From NCBI GenBank assembly GCA_026936325.1, contig JAPTHN010000008.1:14972259-15036258 (forward strand): DNA of 64,000 bases. Reading direction: 5' to 3'. The stretch's first letter is position 1; each line of letters starts with the position of its first letter. The stretch comes from Platynereis dumerilii (Eukaryota > Annelida > Polychaeta > Phyllodocida > Nereididae). The translations under genes were made by a program, and so were the position numbers. Shown here one piece after another: positions 33,420 to 45,667 of the stretch. The notes beneath the pieces were generated by a model. It saw only the letters and a program-made list of their open reading frames with translations. It was not told where the DNA came from and did no database searches.

Positions 33420-33665
33420 CAGGTAGACAACTCCTCAATCTCCGCCGGCCGTCCGCGACCAGCAGCGGTCTGGCTGGAGACATTCCCCGCTGAGTTAATA
33501 AGCCTTCTTGCTTGTGATAGTGGCTCAGGGGGGCTAGGGAGACCTCGTGGCATTCCCGGGTCCCCCAGCCCCCCGACCCCCTGCTGTCACTGTTGGTTTA
33601 AGGCCGCCGTAGAGGCTGCCTCACCGGCTAGGAGCTGCACGTCAGCCTTGTACCCCCCCCCCCCT
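33420..33665. other. GC-rich, CpG-containing island, unexplained
   Basis: A sharp GC-rich block (CTCCGCCGGCCGTCCGCGAC and following) in AT-rich DNA, ending in a C run at 33652-33663. On + it lies in a 130-codon ORF (33318-33710), and the block is preceded by TTATTTTTTCAG, an acceptor-like sequence at 33410-33421. The peptide is Pro/Ser/Ala-rich with no domain. It could be a coding exon, a CpG promoter or repeat DNA. Confidence 0.3.
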
Positions 33666-34137
33666 TGTCTCGTATTCATGCTCCAAAGATTCCACATATA
33701 TCCTATCTGAGCTATCTCCCTTGGCTTTTTGGTGTCTTTTACACAATTGCTTGCAATGCTACCAACTGCTTTTGAAGGTGGACTGAGCTGGCGTCCCTTT
33801 AATAAACTGGGTAGAATTTAAACTGGCAGAAAATTTTACAACATAATACCTAATGTGAATGTTAAATTTTAAAGTTGGCAATGTGCTTTTAAAACCAGGG
33901 ATCTTAAAATAAACCAAGGTATTTCACAAAACTTTGCTCATATATGGGAAGGGTTATCAGTTTGCAAGTTGGAAGTCAGTAATAGGGGGGAAGGGTTATT
34001 TTTTTAATAGATAATACAATAAAACAAGTTTCAATAAACACATTTTGCAAGAAATCTACCTTAAAATGGATCTTTAATATTAAAATTGACAAGGAAATAT
34101 TTGCAACTTTGCAAGGTTGATTGAGGCTGACGGTGAC

Positions 34138-34290
34138 AGGGCTTGTTCCTTTACGGCCTGTATTTTTTGTCCTGATCAAGCAATTGAAAAGAGGTGAGAT
34201 GCACTCCAGGCACAAGATGAAACCTTCATTGAGCAACATGGATTGCCCAAGCTGGGAGAATCCAACCTGAACACAATCAATGAACTGGGC
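34138..34290 (-). mobile_element. SINE family B copy, diverged
   Basis: CCTTTACGGCCTGTATTTTT, GTCCTGATCAAGC, GTGAGATGCACTCCAGGCAC, AAGATGAAACCTTCATTGAG and AACATGGATTGCCCAAGC follow the family B order. The head is partly preserved (GGGAGAATCCAACC). Confidence 0.6.
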
Positions 34291-34327
34291 CAAGGTGCAA
34301 CACTGCCCAGAAAAAATATAGGGCCTA

Positions 34328-34535
34328 CACTGTAAAATTTGAAATTTTGAGTCAGCTCGAATGATTAAGTGAGATGGTTGCACAATTTGTTTGAGCTAGC
34401 ACAGCTTATTGTTTTGAGTTATGATAATCTTTATGTTGTCATAACTTGAAACAACAAGCTACGTCAGCTCAAACAAATCGTGCAACCATCTCACCCAATC
34501 ATTTAAACAGAGCTCAGTCTTCAAATTTTACAGTG
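34328..34535. mobile_element. Palindromic MITE copy (family M1), best preserved
   Basis: Left CACTGTAAAATTTGAAATTT, GAGTCAGCTCGAATGATTAA and GTGAGATGGTTGCACAATTT. The centre is ATAATCTTTATGTTGTCATA. The right arm runs ACAAGCTACGTCAGCTCAAA, CGTGCAACCATCTCACCCAA and ends TTCAAATTTTACAGTG. TA precedes the left end. About 208 bp. Confidence 0.9.
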
Positions 34536-34539
34536 CATG

Positions 34540-36160
34540 TACACGGAGACACAAGTTTGAAAAGCAATCGAAACCAACTATCCACCAACACTGAAGTTGT
34601 AACAAAAAATTAAAATAACCACAAAGTCCAAGGCAACGTGTGCAACTCCAGTCCCATTAAGCCCTACATATGCAAAAATACAGGACTCAAAGCCTCATCA
34701 CCCATCCAAGCCACCCAAAAAACCACAACTGAAAAACCAAACCACAACTGAAAAACAGTAACACAAACCAAGCTGAAGAGTGAACATGCTTTTAACAAAC
34801 TGAACAGCCAGGGACCCAGCACAGGGCCTACTCACGCACCCTTGAAGGGGGGTAGAGCGAACCACCCAGGGCCCCAGTGGGGTATCGTTCCAGGGCTTAT
34901 TGATTCGTCACACGTGACACCCCCTGACAAAAGCTCGGATGATAAATGTCCTCTTTTGCTCAACACATAAAAAAGTCCATGAAAAAAGTGTGTTTGGTGT
35001 TAAGCAGGAATTAATTGTGATATCAGGCAGATCAGGCCAAGCATTAGCCATTTTCGTGAAGCAGCAGCCTTCACCAAAGGTTCAAGATTCACCACTTTAA
35101 GGCTAATCGCTGTGAAAGACAAACACACCCTCACAATGGCAACAACCAGGCAATTTGGGGGCAAAGAGAAGGCTGAGATGTCCCTGAATTTTGGTGAAGT
35201 TACAGCTAGCTTTGGGATATGATGAAATTATCTAAATTTTGGACCAAATTGGTCAGTGGTCACTATCTCAAAGTTAAGAAAGCCTGTTACATATGAGCAA
35301 CCCTTGAATATATTTCTGCTCAATTAAATTTACATTAAAAAAAAGGGGTTTTCCAAATATCAAAACATCCAAAAATAACACCACAATCCGGGTAGCCCAA
35401 TCTCTATATAATCCAAGAACAGGCTGATAAATGTGAATTAATCATAATACTAAACATAAAAATAAAGAATATAAGATAAAGAATATGACATGACTTTGTG
35501 TGTATATGAGCATTTTAAGTCTCCAAAAGTCCTTCAGAACAAAGATGACTAACAATGGGATCATACTGAAGTTAATGACTGGGTGGTGTCTAGTTGTTAC
35601 CCCTCCATAGGCACAATGTACACAATGCACATAAAGGCAATCTTGAGTAACAGACAGTTACCCTGATCTGTTCCTGAACCCAAAGACCACTCAGCATGGA
35701 GATCAGAGTTGTGTTTAGCCACCTAAACATGATGATGGACATCCCAAACGTGATTCCTAAACATGATGTCTCTTCCAATGGTTCAGCTGTTGGGTATTAT
35801 CACTTGGAAGAATATCTCAGTTTCTTTTTGCCACTCTGGTGGCTGATTGATGATGTGCTGTGAATGATGAGCTGTAAAATGGTGAGCTGTAGCTAGAATG
35901 ATGAGCTGTGGAGCTAAGCAGATGATTGGCTCAAAGTGATAATGCTATTAATGGGGCATCATCCGAGGGTGATAGGATTGCTGGCTCTTGAGAATGTGTG
36001 ATTGGAAAACTGCATCATACTCCTACAGCTGGGGTTGCAGCAAGACTTTCTTTGTAGAATATGAGAGAAGGGTCTATGCTTATGAGCTGGGTCTTGCGTA
36101 TCTCTGTGATTCAATGGGTTTTGTTTTGTTTTTGATTTGGGGGAAGGGGATAGAGCTATT
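34540..36160. other. Intergenic with a small GAGCTGT repeat
   Basis: A degenerate repeat of ATGATGAGCTGT at 35848-35915. Otherwise short ORFs with no recognisable content. No gene. Confidence 0.4.
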
Positions 36161-36164
36161 CTTA

Positions 36165-36275
36165 CTTGTCAGGCTAAGTAGGACAAGCAGGAACCACAAA
36201 ATCAAACCTGGGTCACGCATGTCAGCAGCCCAGCATTCTACCATTGAGCTCTGGCATATGATGTAGTATACAAGC
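36165..36275 (-). mobile_element. SINE family B copy with internal deletion
   Basis: GTCAGGCTAAGTAGGACAAG is followed directly by the head. On the minus strand an A-box-like GAGCTCAATGGTAGAATG and a B-box-like CAGGTTTGATTTT are present. The body between core and head is shorter than in other copies. Confidence 0.55.
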
Positions 36276-37944
36276 CGTCTCTCATCCCTGCTTTGTGGCC
36301 TGAGTGGTAGCAAAAAAGTTATACTTTAACAGATGATGAATCAAGCAATCAAATGAGATACCAAATGAATTTTCAACAACATCCAACCAAGTTCCAAGTA
36401 ATAACATCATAATTACTAAGTAAACATACAATTTTGCAATTAATCTGTGCAACTAGTAATTTAGAGACCCCCACCCCAGTGAAACTGACTCCTCTGTTAT
36501 TGTTTCCTCTCAGAGTGCCCTTATTTCCTGCACAGGAAATCACCTGGCACCCCGCAACTCGCGCATGCTCATCACATACAAGACTGGAGCATCAATTTCA
36601 ACCACTTCCGGTTTTGGGTCCCTCAAAAAGGTGACTATGAAGTACACACTTCCTGCGGAGAATAATTGAATAATTTCAGAAAACAAATCATGTATTGGCC
36701 GACTATTGTGTCCACCAAAAAGGCAATATTTTGCTCGAATAGCTTCTTTTGATTTTATAACTCAAGAAGTCACAGACTCAGAAAGACTAAGACTCAGACA
36801 ATTATGATCATTCATCTTCCCATAATTATGGATATATTTACACATAATAGTCATGAAAGACACAAATATCGTAATATATGGGCCAAGGAGACCTTTCAAA
36901 GATAAAAACCGCTGCAGAGAGAGAGACACATTGTGGTTATTAACTTTGGAGTCTTTTGGAGTTTCCATTCAATAATAAGTTAGGATTTCAGCTGTATTTT
37001 AAAAAAAACGTATGTTTTTCGGATTAATAGATGGTCAAACTAGGAAACCCCCTATAGATCTATGTAAATGAATAGCCTATATAAGTTTCAAAAGCAGTAC
37101 AGGTATTTCAAATCGTAATGGAGGTCCCCCATCCTGCTGCAATATTTCCACCTAAAATTGGTCTGAAATTAAGAGTCAAGTGGTGGTCAGTGACTAGTCA
37201 GTTATTTTCGACCGTTGTCCCTAATTGGTGAAACTATCCTCGTGGGAGTCAGTTGGAACCCTTGGCCTTTTTATTCTGCCCTTTAATTTTGCCTTTACTC
37301 AGCCTTTATTCAGCATTTAAGCAAATGAAATTCCTGATTTAATAAGGGTAAATATTGGGGGTGGATTCGGCAATTGGGAGGGGCTATCATTTCATCCACA
37401 TTTCACTGTTTCACCCCTCTCTTTGGACCCTTTTTACCAATTCTTAACAAATCCACCCTCACGACATCATCAGCCCCAATACACCCCTTCCCTAATCACC
37501 CCCACCCTTTTCTCAATAAACAATAATGAGCCTTAATCGACATTTTACTTACTCTTTAATTAACGCCGCCATAATAGGTGACCTGGCCCAACTTGCAGCC
37601 CTTTAGTAACAGAAAATTCCATAACAACTCTCATTTGAGTTTTGACTTAATAACAACCACTAAAAGGTGCCAATATACTTGACCATAGGCCGATTGAAGT
37701 GAAATCAAGTCACTCATTAAGAGAAACTCCTACCCTCTATTTTCACCACAATTAAAATGGATATAATATGGAACAATATATTAGAAATTCTGAAAATACA
37801 ATTGCTAAATGGCAATGCTGTTGGTCTTGAATGTTTTACAAAAGTCTCATTGAAGTTTTCGAAGTAATTGTTTCTCCTGAGAAGGGAGAACCTGCAATCT
37901 GAGTTTCCATTTCACTACCATCCCTCATGAAATACACTGGACAT

Positions 37945-37990
37945 TTCATTTGGGGTGGTACTGAATTTTCATTTGGGGTGGTACTGAATT
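37945..37990. repeat. 23-bp tandem duplication TTCATTTGGGGTGGTACTGA
   Basis: Two adjacent copies with period 23. The inverse of the word (ACTACCATCCCTCATGAAAT) lies at 37914-37934, so this is probably the end of a diverged foldback element. Confidence 0.6.
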
Positions 37991-38030
37991 GTTGTAACAT
38001 CAGAGGTAATTGTAGATAAGTGGTCCATTC

Positions 38031-38079
38031 TTTTTCTTCTTCTTCTTCTTCTTCTTCTTCTTCTTCTTCTTCCTCTTCT
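38031..38079. repeat. (CTT)n microsatellite
   Basis: About 15 near-perfect CTT units followed by CCTCTTCTG. Confidence 0.95.
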
Positions 38080-39445
38080 GCTGTGTGCTGGGTTACCCCG
38101 GGTCGCCGGGTAGCTACACTCTGATCAGATCAGAGGAGCTGCACATTGAAATATTGATTTTCTTCATTTCCAACTTCCAAACTGGCTTTGACACATCATT
38201 CACAGTTACCAATAAATATTATCATTATTACATGTTTGTCTTCTAAAGAAGTAGATAGTGGTTTTTCAAAAAGTGGATGAGGAAAGTAAATTTTGGTGGA
38301 TAAAAAAAAAACAACCATTAAAATTAAGATTTGGCTGGTGACCTTAATCACTTTTGACAAAATCTCCTTTTCTTATTCAAAAATGATATTAGAAAAAGGG
38401 TTAATTTTACCAAATGTTCGGCCAAATTACTCACAAGTGGACAGACAAAACCAAAGCAAAAATGGTTAAAAATGCAGCCGAACTAAATTAATGTTGTTAT
38501 TGAAATATCACATTATGATATGACATAAAGTGACGACATGGCACATATACAATATACAATCAAGCAGTGACAGAGAAGTGTTACAAATAGATAGTGATTT
38601 TACTGAACAATGGAATGGCTTTGATTGTTGCTACAATGGCGCCCCTAACGGTGCGTGGTGGAATCTATTGTGTGCAGAAAAGGACAGTTATTAGTGGGAC
38701 AATTAGGGAACAATTAAATATAAAAGAGGAGCTTAGTCTAGCTTAGTCACGACATATGAACAATCTTTTTGTCCAAAATACACAAATTTGTCATCTGTTT
38801 TTCGAAGGTTCGAAATGGGACCTAAATCACCTTGCAATTAGAAACTGCTTTATTTCGAGTCTTGCAGGTGCCAACTTCGGTGCATCTCCTTAAATCACAT
38901 GAGAAGAAACAACTTTGTTGACAAATAGAACTTCAGAATATTCAGAAAATTGTTAATTAGGTTTATGTACAAAATAAATGCAATAATTGAAGTTCTGGCA
39001 TTTTGATTTGTTTGCACTTCTGGTAGGCCCTACCTGGAAATTTATTAACACAAAATCGTACTCATCCAAACTATATCATTCATTTTCTAGAATCAAGTTA
39101 ATGATTCCTTTACAGCCTATCTATTAGTAATGCAAAACGAGAGGGCCAGTTCACTGTGAAAAATTCACTTTGTGACTCATGACAACTGATGAAGTGTCAT
39201 CTTCTCTGCATTCAACATGGAAAACATAGAGGCTGTTTGATTAGTCACGATCAAGAGAAGGCCATTTGATTTGTCATAACCGATTTTAGAGTAAAATCAG
39301 ATGCACAATCCTTTCATTTGCCTGTCACCAACAAGCGGGATTAGTCTCCTTAAATAAAATTAACATTGAAAGTGTTTGGTATGATTACGACAAATCAACA
39401 GAATGATGACTTCCGAAGTGCCATGCATTTTCACAATGCAACAGG

Positions 39446-39487
39446 CGACTCTTTTTGCATATTCAGTCGACTCTTTTTGCATATTAA
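39446..39487. repeat. Two 22-bp units with octamer-like motif
   Basis: CGACTCTTTTTGCATATT occurs at 39446 and 39468. Its complement contains ATATGCAAAAA, similar to POU octamer sites, so the pair gives two such sites 22 bases apart, about two helical turns. Confidence 0.55.
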
Positions 39488-41402
39488 ATTGACAGACTCC
39501 AATCAACTAATAAACATATTAATTAAAAATCCTTAGATAGATAGCAAGAAATACCAACAGCTACCTGAGCTTAGAATACACTTTCAGAAAACAAATAGCA
39601 ATTTTAGGAAGTTAAAATCGAAAATATAGTTGATAGAAAATTTCAAAAAGTGATCACTTTCATCTAGTCTGAAGAGTGCACAAGTCCAGTTCTTCTTTGA
39701 ATAGAAATCTTTTTTCCTGTGGTTCTTTTTGTAAAATTGCCAAAATTGAGTACTTCACCCCAGAACATTTCCACTATCAGAACGTTTTGCAAGTACTTGT
39801 TTATCAAATACACTCCCTTGCCAAGTGTTAGTACTTTCCTAATGAAGTATCAAGTGCACACTGAAATGTATTTGTATGTTTTTAGTACATTTGGTAATAT
39901 TATACAAATGGTCAAATTTTCAAATGTCTGTGATATTTTCTTTTTGTAAAAAGTCAATTTAGTGGAATTCCTATGAAATGTACTCCTTTCATAATCAAAT
40001 TAATCAGTTATTCAGAATAGGTCAATAAAATAAGGTCCTTCAGTCTGGCGATAATATAATTTGTCATTAAATAAGGATTTTAGAAATAATTTGTAGTTCT
40101 AGTTTTATCCCATTCTATTAGGCCTGAATATTCTTATTGGTTGGCTGCATATACAATGTAACAGAAAGCTAGATCTACCACTTGAAATTGAATAAGTAAT
40201 AGTCTGTCTGCTTTGGGTAGGTATATCAAATTTACAATAAATTACGAGACATTCCACTGAAGGTATAGATCTTAACACTAAGTCTTGTTCAATTGTCTAA
40301 AATTCTATAATCAATTAAGTATTTCCAGAAAGTCTAAGAGTAATAATTAGCCACCATTTGCAAGCAGGTGCCATTTTAGAGTTGAGTATTCATATTCATC
40401 TGAAATTCCGTTTTAAATGAAATGGCTGTATTTTAACTGATGCAGTACATTTGAAGGTACTCTTAGAAAGTGAAAAAGTAATAAATAGTTCACCTATTAC
40501 AGACCAAGCCAACATATATCCATATAAATGGAGTGAACACTATAGCATAATGATAGTAAATTCTGCACCTGGTCGATGTGACTTAAAATATACAGTTTTA
40601 ACACTTAGGTGCTCATTATAACAGTATAGTGAAGGAAGGCAATGATTTTTAAGAGGCAAACTGTCAATTGTAAATTTGTGTTTTCTAAAAAGTGGCTATG
40701 TTGTCATGGCCTGGGGGTGTTGTATTGTCCAAAGTGTGAAGCGGGACGCTTCTGCTGACTTAATTGCCTTTTAAGAAAATAAGGTCTTGAGGCAATGCTA
40801 TCTACCCTACCTTCAACATTAAGTTGGCTGAGGGGGTGGGGGGCGTGAGTCAGAACCCCCAGAACCCCAGTAAGAAAAAAGTTGGGGTAAAGCCATCAGG
40901 TTGTTGTAAATTCACATTCACTTTTAGTATTCAATTGCAGCAGGGGTCCCTAACATCATATTGTTGTAAGCAGTTACTAACACATTATCATTATTGGACT
41001 TTAATCAGTCATAATAAAATGGTCACCCTGATGGTCATATATTAAAGATTATGGGATTTTAGCTTGTGTTTTAATCGCTCAACTCAGCTGGATTTCAAGA
41101 TGGTCAAGCATTTGCCCCCAGATAACGGTGAGAGGCCACAAGACACCTTGTCTCAAAACATCTTTTTTACCCTTTCCAGTTATGCAGTTGCCAAAAGGTA
41201 TCTGGAGCCATCTTTGAAGTGCAGTTAAAAATACAACATCAGTCAGAATTTTGATGCAGCAAAACAAAAAAAGTTAGTGTTTTGATTGAAAGTGTTAAGA
41301 GAAATGTAGACAAATGAATGTGTGAAGAAATAATTGAAGTTTGGCAAAACTACCTTCTGGGTAAGTATGGTGAGATAGCAATAAGGCAATGATATTGTCC
41401 CC

Positions 41403-41640
41403 GATTCCAGTTATGTCGCACGCCTACTGCATGCCAAGCTCAATGGGAGTACTGTATGTTGGATTCTGGGGCCCAAGTATGATTCTGGGCAACCCATGTT
41501 AGACATTATAGACAGATGTTTCATCCTGTGCCAAGAGTGCACCTTGCCTCATTACCATGGTCCATGCCTGTCCTGATAAGCCACATTAGTGCAAAGGGAA
41601 GGACGTACAGCCCTATCACTGTGTCACTGACCCTGACGAC
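41403..41640 (+). mobile_element. SINE family B copy, plus orientation
   Basis: The head is at the left (CGATTCCAGTTATGTCGCAC and TATGATTCTGGGC). Then CAACCCATGTTAGACATTAT, AGATGTTTCATCCTGTGCCA, AGAGTGCACCTTGCCTCATT, ACCATGGTCCATGCCTGTCC and TGATAAGCC lead to the tail word GGACGTACAG. It is one of the most complete copies. Confidence 0.7.
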
Positions 41641-41824
41641 TTACTAAGGAAAATATAAGAATAGAGTTTTAGCCTACACTACGACTCCGTTGCAAGCACA
41701 AGGATCTGTTATGCACAATTGGCAGTACATAGAGATTTTACTGTATCACTAAAACACTGTTTAACACTCCACCTATACATCCTATTCATCTATCTTCTCT
41801 GACACTCCTCGCTATAGCTCTGTT

Positions 41825-41950
41825 GGTTTTTGGGCGACGCCACGACGCTCTCACCGAGATAGCGTCAGAGCCCCTCGGGTCATGTGACCTCTGCTTTGTG
41901 ACGTCACTGTTCACCCCCAAGCAGGAGAGGGTCTGTTCTGATCAGAAACT
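41825..41950. promoter_or_regulatory. CpG-rich element with E-box and CRE
   Basis: A CpG-dense patch (GGGCGACGCCACGACGCTC) followed by TCATGTGACC (E-box CATGTG at 41881) and a perfect CRE TGACGTCA at 41899-41906. The zinc-finger promoter has CACGTGACC and TGACGTCA 19 bases apart; here the same pair is 18 apart. It may be a promoter or enhancer, but no exon is recognised beside it. Confidence 0.4.
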
Positions 41951-42164
41951 CTCTACTAGTTGACTGCGCTCCTTATTAAAATGTGCCCTCAGTAATTTCT
42001 TAACGACGCAGCAATTCGAAAACAAAATAGAGACAGGAGATATATATGACACAATATAACACATTTTGCTCCATTTCACAGTCTTTTCGTAGTTTTAAAG
42101 GAAAAGTTGTATCGAAGCATCTATTTTAATTGTTTTCTTAATTATTTGCCTCTGGGTGCGGACT

Positions 42165-42360
42165 ACAGCTTTACGTCCTGTACTGTGACACTATAAGGCT
42201 TGGCTTAACAGGACAGGCGTGGACCATGCTAACTAATAACACAAGGCACACTACGGGCACATGATGAAACCTCCACCTGACATGGGTTGCGGCCGGTTGC
42301 CTTGCCTGAGAATCAAACTTCGGACCAACGTACCAGAGTAGGGAAACCCTGTGGCATACC
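42165..42360 (-). mobile_element. SINE family B copy
   Basis: GCTTTACGTCCTGTACTGTG, AACAGGACAGGCGTGGACCA, CACAAGGCACACTACGGGCA, CATGATGAAACCTCCACCTG and GACATGGGTTGC. The head complement is GAGAATCAAACTTCGG followed by ACCAGAGTAGGG. Head at the right, so minus orientation. Confidence 0.7.
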
Positions 42361-42414
42361 ATAGAACTAGCTGAACTTTCGAAAGGCCTAAAAGTTCTCT
42401 CGAGCTTTTTGGAT

Positions 42415-42485
42415 GGATGCTTTTGGCTTTACGTCTTGTATTTATGCACCAAGGGAGCTAATTAGGACAGGAGGATGAAGTGCTT
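42415..42485 (-). mobile_element. SINE family B tail fragment
   Basis: GGCTTTACGTCTTGTATTTA, TGCACCAAGGGAGCTAATTA, GGACAGGAGGATGAAGTG. It is the same subtype as 21.5 and 59.2 kb (GCTAATTAGGACAGGAGG) and distinct from the GACAGGCATGGACCATGG subtype next to it. Confidence 0.65.
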
Positions 42486-42995
42486 CAATCTCCAGTGACT
42501 GAAGAAAGTACTGAAGATGCAAAATATTCTGTAGAATGACATGAGCTAATCAGTTCGAAAACATGTAAAACAACTGAATAAATAATATATTTTTTTAGAA
42601 ATCTTACAACTGTACCAGATGACAAAACACACTTTTCAGCCAGGGCTAGTACTCCATATATTCGGTCAACATGTGCAAAGGGGGAGTACACTCAGACACT
42701 GCACCAATTTAAAAACAATTTGAACCATTGTATTCAAAAAGAGTTAATGCACACATTTTAAAAAGTAAACAATGGAGTAGACATATGTACTGGCCACAGA
42801 TGGTTAGTAAAAGTAATTAATTAACCTTTTTTCTAGGGATCATATTGATCATGTTGATTGCAATGTTTACCTGATCTTCAGTTTGGACATAAGTTGAACT
42901 CCTGGATGAATTCTTTTGAAAGAAAAAAATATCAAAAGTGCGTTTTATTCACATCGAAGGTCCCTGGCAATCTCATCTATGATAAAATACCAAGA

Positions 42996-43370
42996 GAGTT
43001 CGCGTAGCCTAATGGTTAGAGCACTTGGCTGCGAATCCACTGGCACTTGAGGACGCAGGTTCGAACCCTGTTCCTGGAACTCAATTGGAGTGAGTTGGTT
43101 TCGGCTGTGGCCGGGGAGGGTGGCCACTTGTGTAGGCAGGAGTTCACCCTCCTGTCAGGTGTGAGCAGCAACACTTCCAGCCAGACTCTGCTGGACTGAA
43201 GGACTGGACAAGCAATGTGAAGTGAATACCACAACAAGGAAAAAGCTGACACTAGGAGTGCTGAAGATCCCCAGTCATCATACATTGTAAATTTCATTGT
43301 AAACCGCACCTGATTGATCTGGATGATTATAAGTAGTGGTATATAAATGTACAAATAATGATAACAAGGT
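42996..43370 (+). mobile_element. SINE family A, full-length tRNA-derived copy
   Basis: The head has an A box TAGCCTAATGGTTAGAGCA and a B box GGTTCGAACCC with tRNA-like spacing. The body runs GGGTGGCCACTTGTGTAGGC, TTCACCCTCCTGTCAGGTG, TGAGCAGCAACACTTCCAGC and GGACAAGCAATGTGAAGTGA. The tail ends TGGTATATAAATGTACAAAT and AATGATAAC, resembling 3' ends of CR1/L2-type LINEs, which may supply the retrotransposition machinery. The 17.8 kb copy is its diverged sibling. Not a tRNA gene: the acceptor arms do not pair convincingly. Confidence 0.85.
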
Positions 43371-43379
43371 GGCCATGAA

Positions 43380-44168
43380 TTATAATTCCTACTTTCCTTC
43401 TTTGTTTCTTTCCTTTTTTCCATTTCCCTTCTTTCCTTCCATTTTCTCCGGACTCGATTCCTCACTTCCCTATACTTGCTTCTTTGTTCGCCTTGCTCAT
43501 TTTGCTGCACATTTCCTTCTTTCCTCCTTTCTGCTTACCTCCTTCTTTGCTCCCCTCCTTCCTTCTTCCTTTCCTTGCTTCCATATACTCTCTTCTCAGT
43601 TTCCCTTCACCATTTCCCATTTTCTTCCTCTCTTTCACTCTTCCTTCTTTTCTTATTCCCTTTTTCTTGATTTCCCCTGCTTTTTCAATTCCATCCTCCT
43701 TTCCTTCCTCCTTTCTGTCCTCCTTTTCTTCCTCCTTTTCTTCCTCCTTTCCTTCCTCCTTTCCTTCGTCCTTTCCTTCATCCTTTCCTTCGCCCTTTCC
43801 TTCCTCCTTTCCTTTCTCCTTTTCTTACTTCTTTTCTTCTTTCATTCCTTCGCATCTTCCTTCATTCCTTCTTCTTTTCTTACATTCCTTCCTCCTTACC
43901 ATCTTTTCTTTCTTTTTTCCTTTCTTCTTTTCTCACTTTCCTTCCTCCTTTCCTTCCTCCTTTCCTTCCTCATTTCCATTCTTCTTTCCTTCCTCCTTTC
44001 TTTCCTAGTTTCCTTCCTTCTTCCCTTCTTCCCTTCTTCCCTTCTTCCCTTCTTCCCTTCCTTCATTCCTTCCTCCTTTCCTTCCTTCTTTCCTTCCTTC
44101 TTTCCTTCCTTCTTTCCTTCCTTCTTTCCTTCCTTCTTTTCTTCCTTCTTTCCTTCCTTCTTTCTACA
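43380..44168. repeat. Polypyrimidine tract (CCTT/CTTC), ~790 bp
   Basis: Almost only C and T on the + strand, with drifting units (TCCTCCTTTCC, later TTCCTTCTTTCC). Mirror-symmetric pyrimidine runs of this length can form triplex (H-DNA) structures. The 290-codon ORF over it is Ser/Phe/Leu/Pro low-complexity translation. Confidence 0.95.
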
Positions 44169-44169
44169 T

Positions 44170-44530
44170 CAAATGTATCAATCAAAACGAAGGTCATTTC
44201 TAATCTAGATATACATCAATATCTTCTACTAATTGACCTTCATACACATAAAGTGACAAAAGGTCAAAAACTACATGACCTATAACTCATAAAGGCCCTT
44301 CGTTACTAAAGGACCTTGTATTATCGCCCAGAGGGAAGTCAAAAAAAGGTCATTAATGCAACTACACAATGGAATAAGGTCCAGGATGACTAGTAAAGAG
44401 TCTAAACAAACAAATGCTAGTAATGACTGTTCTCTCATTATGATACAAAATCATATTTAGCTCCAAGCAAAAAAAGAAACTAGTCTATTGTTAAACATCA
44501 GATGTCATTAGAGTATATTCTGGCAGGTAG
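44170..44530. other. Unique spacer between the tracts
   Basis: AT-rich sequence with several AAGGTC words (AGGTCAAAAACTACATGACC and others). No gene. Confidence 0.4.
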
Positions 44531-44534
44531 AGGT

Positions 44535-44992
44535 TAATGTTAGGAAGGAAGGAAGAAAGGAAAAAAGAAAGAAAGAGATGAAAAAAGAAAGAAAGTAAGG
44601 GAGAAAGATAGAAAGAACAAAAGAAATCAAGCAAGAAAGGAAAGTTCTAAGGGAGGAACAAATGAAGAAAAGAAGTAAAGAAGGAAAGAGGTAAAAGGAA
44701 AGACAAGGAAGAAAGGAAGTCATGAAGGAAGGAGGGAAAACAAGAAGACAGGAAACAAGGAAAGAAGTAAGAAAGAAAGGGGGGAAGGAAGGAAGGACTG
44801 ATGGAAGGAACGAATGATGATGGGAAGGAAAGGATGATAGGAGTCAAAAGGAAGAAAGGAAAGAAGGAAGTGGGGAAAGGAAGGAAAGGAGTAAAGGGAG
44901 AGAAGGAAGAAAGGTAGGAAGGAATAAAATAAGAAATGAGGAAAGGAAGGAATGAGGAAAGAATGAAGAAAGAAAGAAAGGAAGGAAGGATC
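44535..44992. repeat. Polypurine tract (GGAA/GAAA), ~460 bp
   Basis: Nearly all A and G on +. Complementary in kind to the preceding polypyrimidine tract, so the two could pair within one strand. ORFs on the minus strand through it are low-complexity. Confidence 0.95.
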
Positions 44993-44994
44993 CA

Positions 44995-45665
44995 TCTGTC
45001 AGATCTATCTAGACCATCTATCTTATATTTATCTTCTATCTTCCGTCCATCGTCAGTCAACTGACAGAGCTTCATTATTGCCCATAATGCCCGGTCATGG
45101 CTGGCTGTCACCTGGCTATTCAAAAGGTTGGGGCGACGAGTTTTGCAAACCTTATTAGAAGGGAACACTTTGATCTCAGGCAACTCAACACCTTGTTCAG
45201 AAACTCAGGTAAAAAATGAGGAGGAAAATCCCCATGGCAGATTCAGGAGCATACCCTACAAAACAGTTGTAATGATAAGTATGGGACGGTCTAAGCAGGA
45301 CTTGAGATTCATTCGATGTTTGGCAGTGAAGTGATCCTCCGCCCCCTTGCCTTCCCTACGACATGCTAAAGTCCCTTAATATCGCCCTAAATGTATAAAT
45401 AACTAACCCTTCTTAATTTATAAGGCATGATTGCACTTTGATTGGATTGTAGAGAAATGCACACATGTTTACATGTATTAATAATGCTTTTGTATTGTTC
45501 ACACATTGTTTACATATAATACAGACTTGTGGAAAATTGAAATATTCCCCCAAAAAGAAAATATAATCAGCTTTAAACATTACGAAGCACGCAAAATCCC
45601 CATTGTCAACACACATGGACCAAGCCTGTATTTTGTTGAAATTCAAGTACTTGTTTTCCAGAGCT
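44995..45665. other. Unique spacer between purine tracts
   Basis: No gene or transposon recognised. Confidence 0.4.
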
Positions 45666-45667
45666 TA

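Larger units (their letters stand above)
36280..41400. other. Intergenic, 5 kb without supported genes
   Basis: AT-rich DNA. It contains the small tandem repeats listed separately (37945, 38031, 39446). ORFs are all under 80 codons and lack recognisable domains. Confidence 0.4.

Noticed and set aside
33318-33710. 130-codon + ORF called as a gene
   Set aside because: Only the GC-rich island keeps it open; recorded as an unexplained island instead.
43001-43075. Possible tRNA gene (good A and B boxes)
   Set aside because: The acceptor arms do not pair and the sequence continues into a repeated body also present at 17.8 kb; a SINE head.
43336-44208. 290-codon + ORF
   Set aside because: Pure translation of the CTTC/CCTT tract (Ser/Phe/Leu/Pro); no unique sequence or domain.
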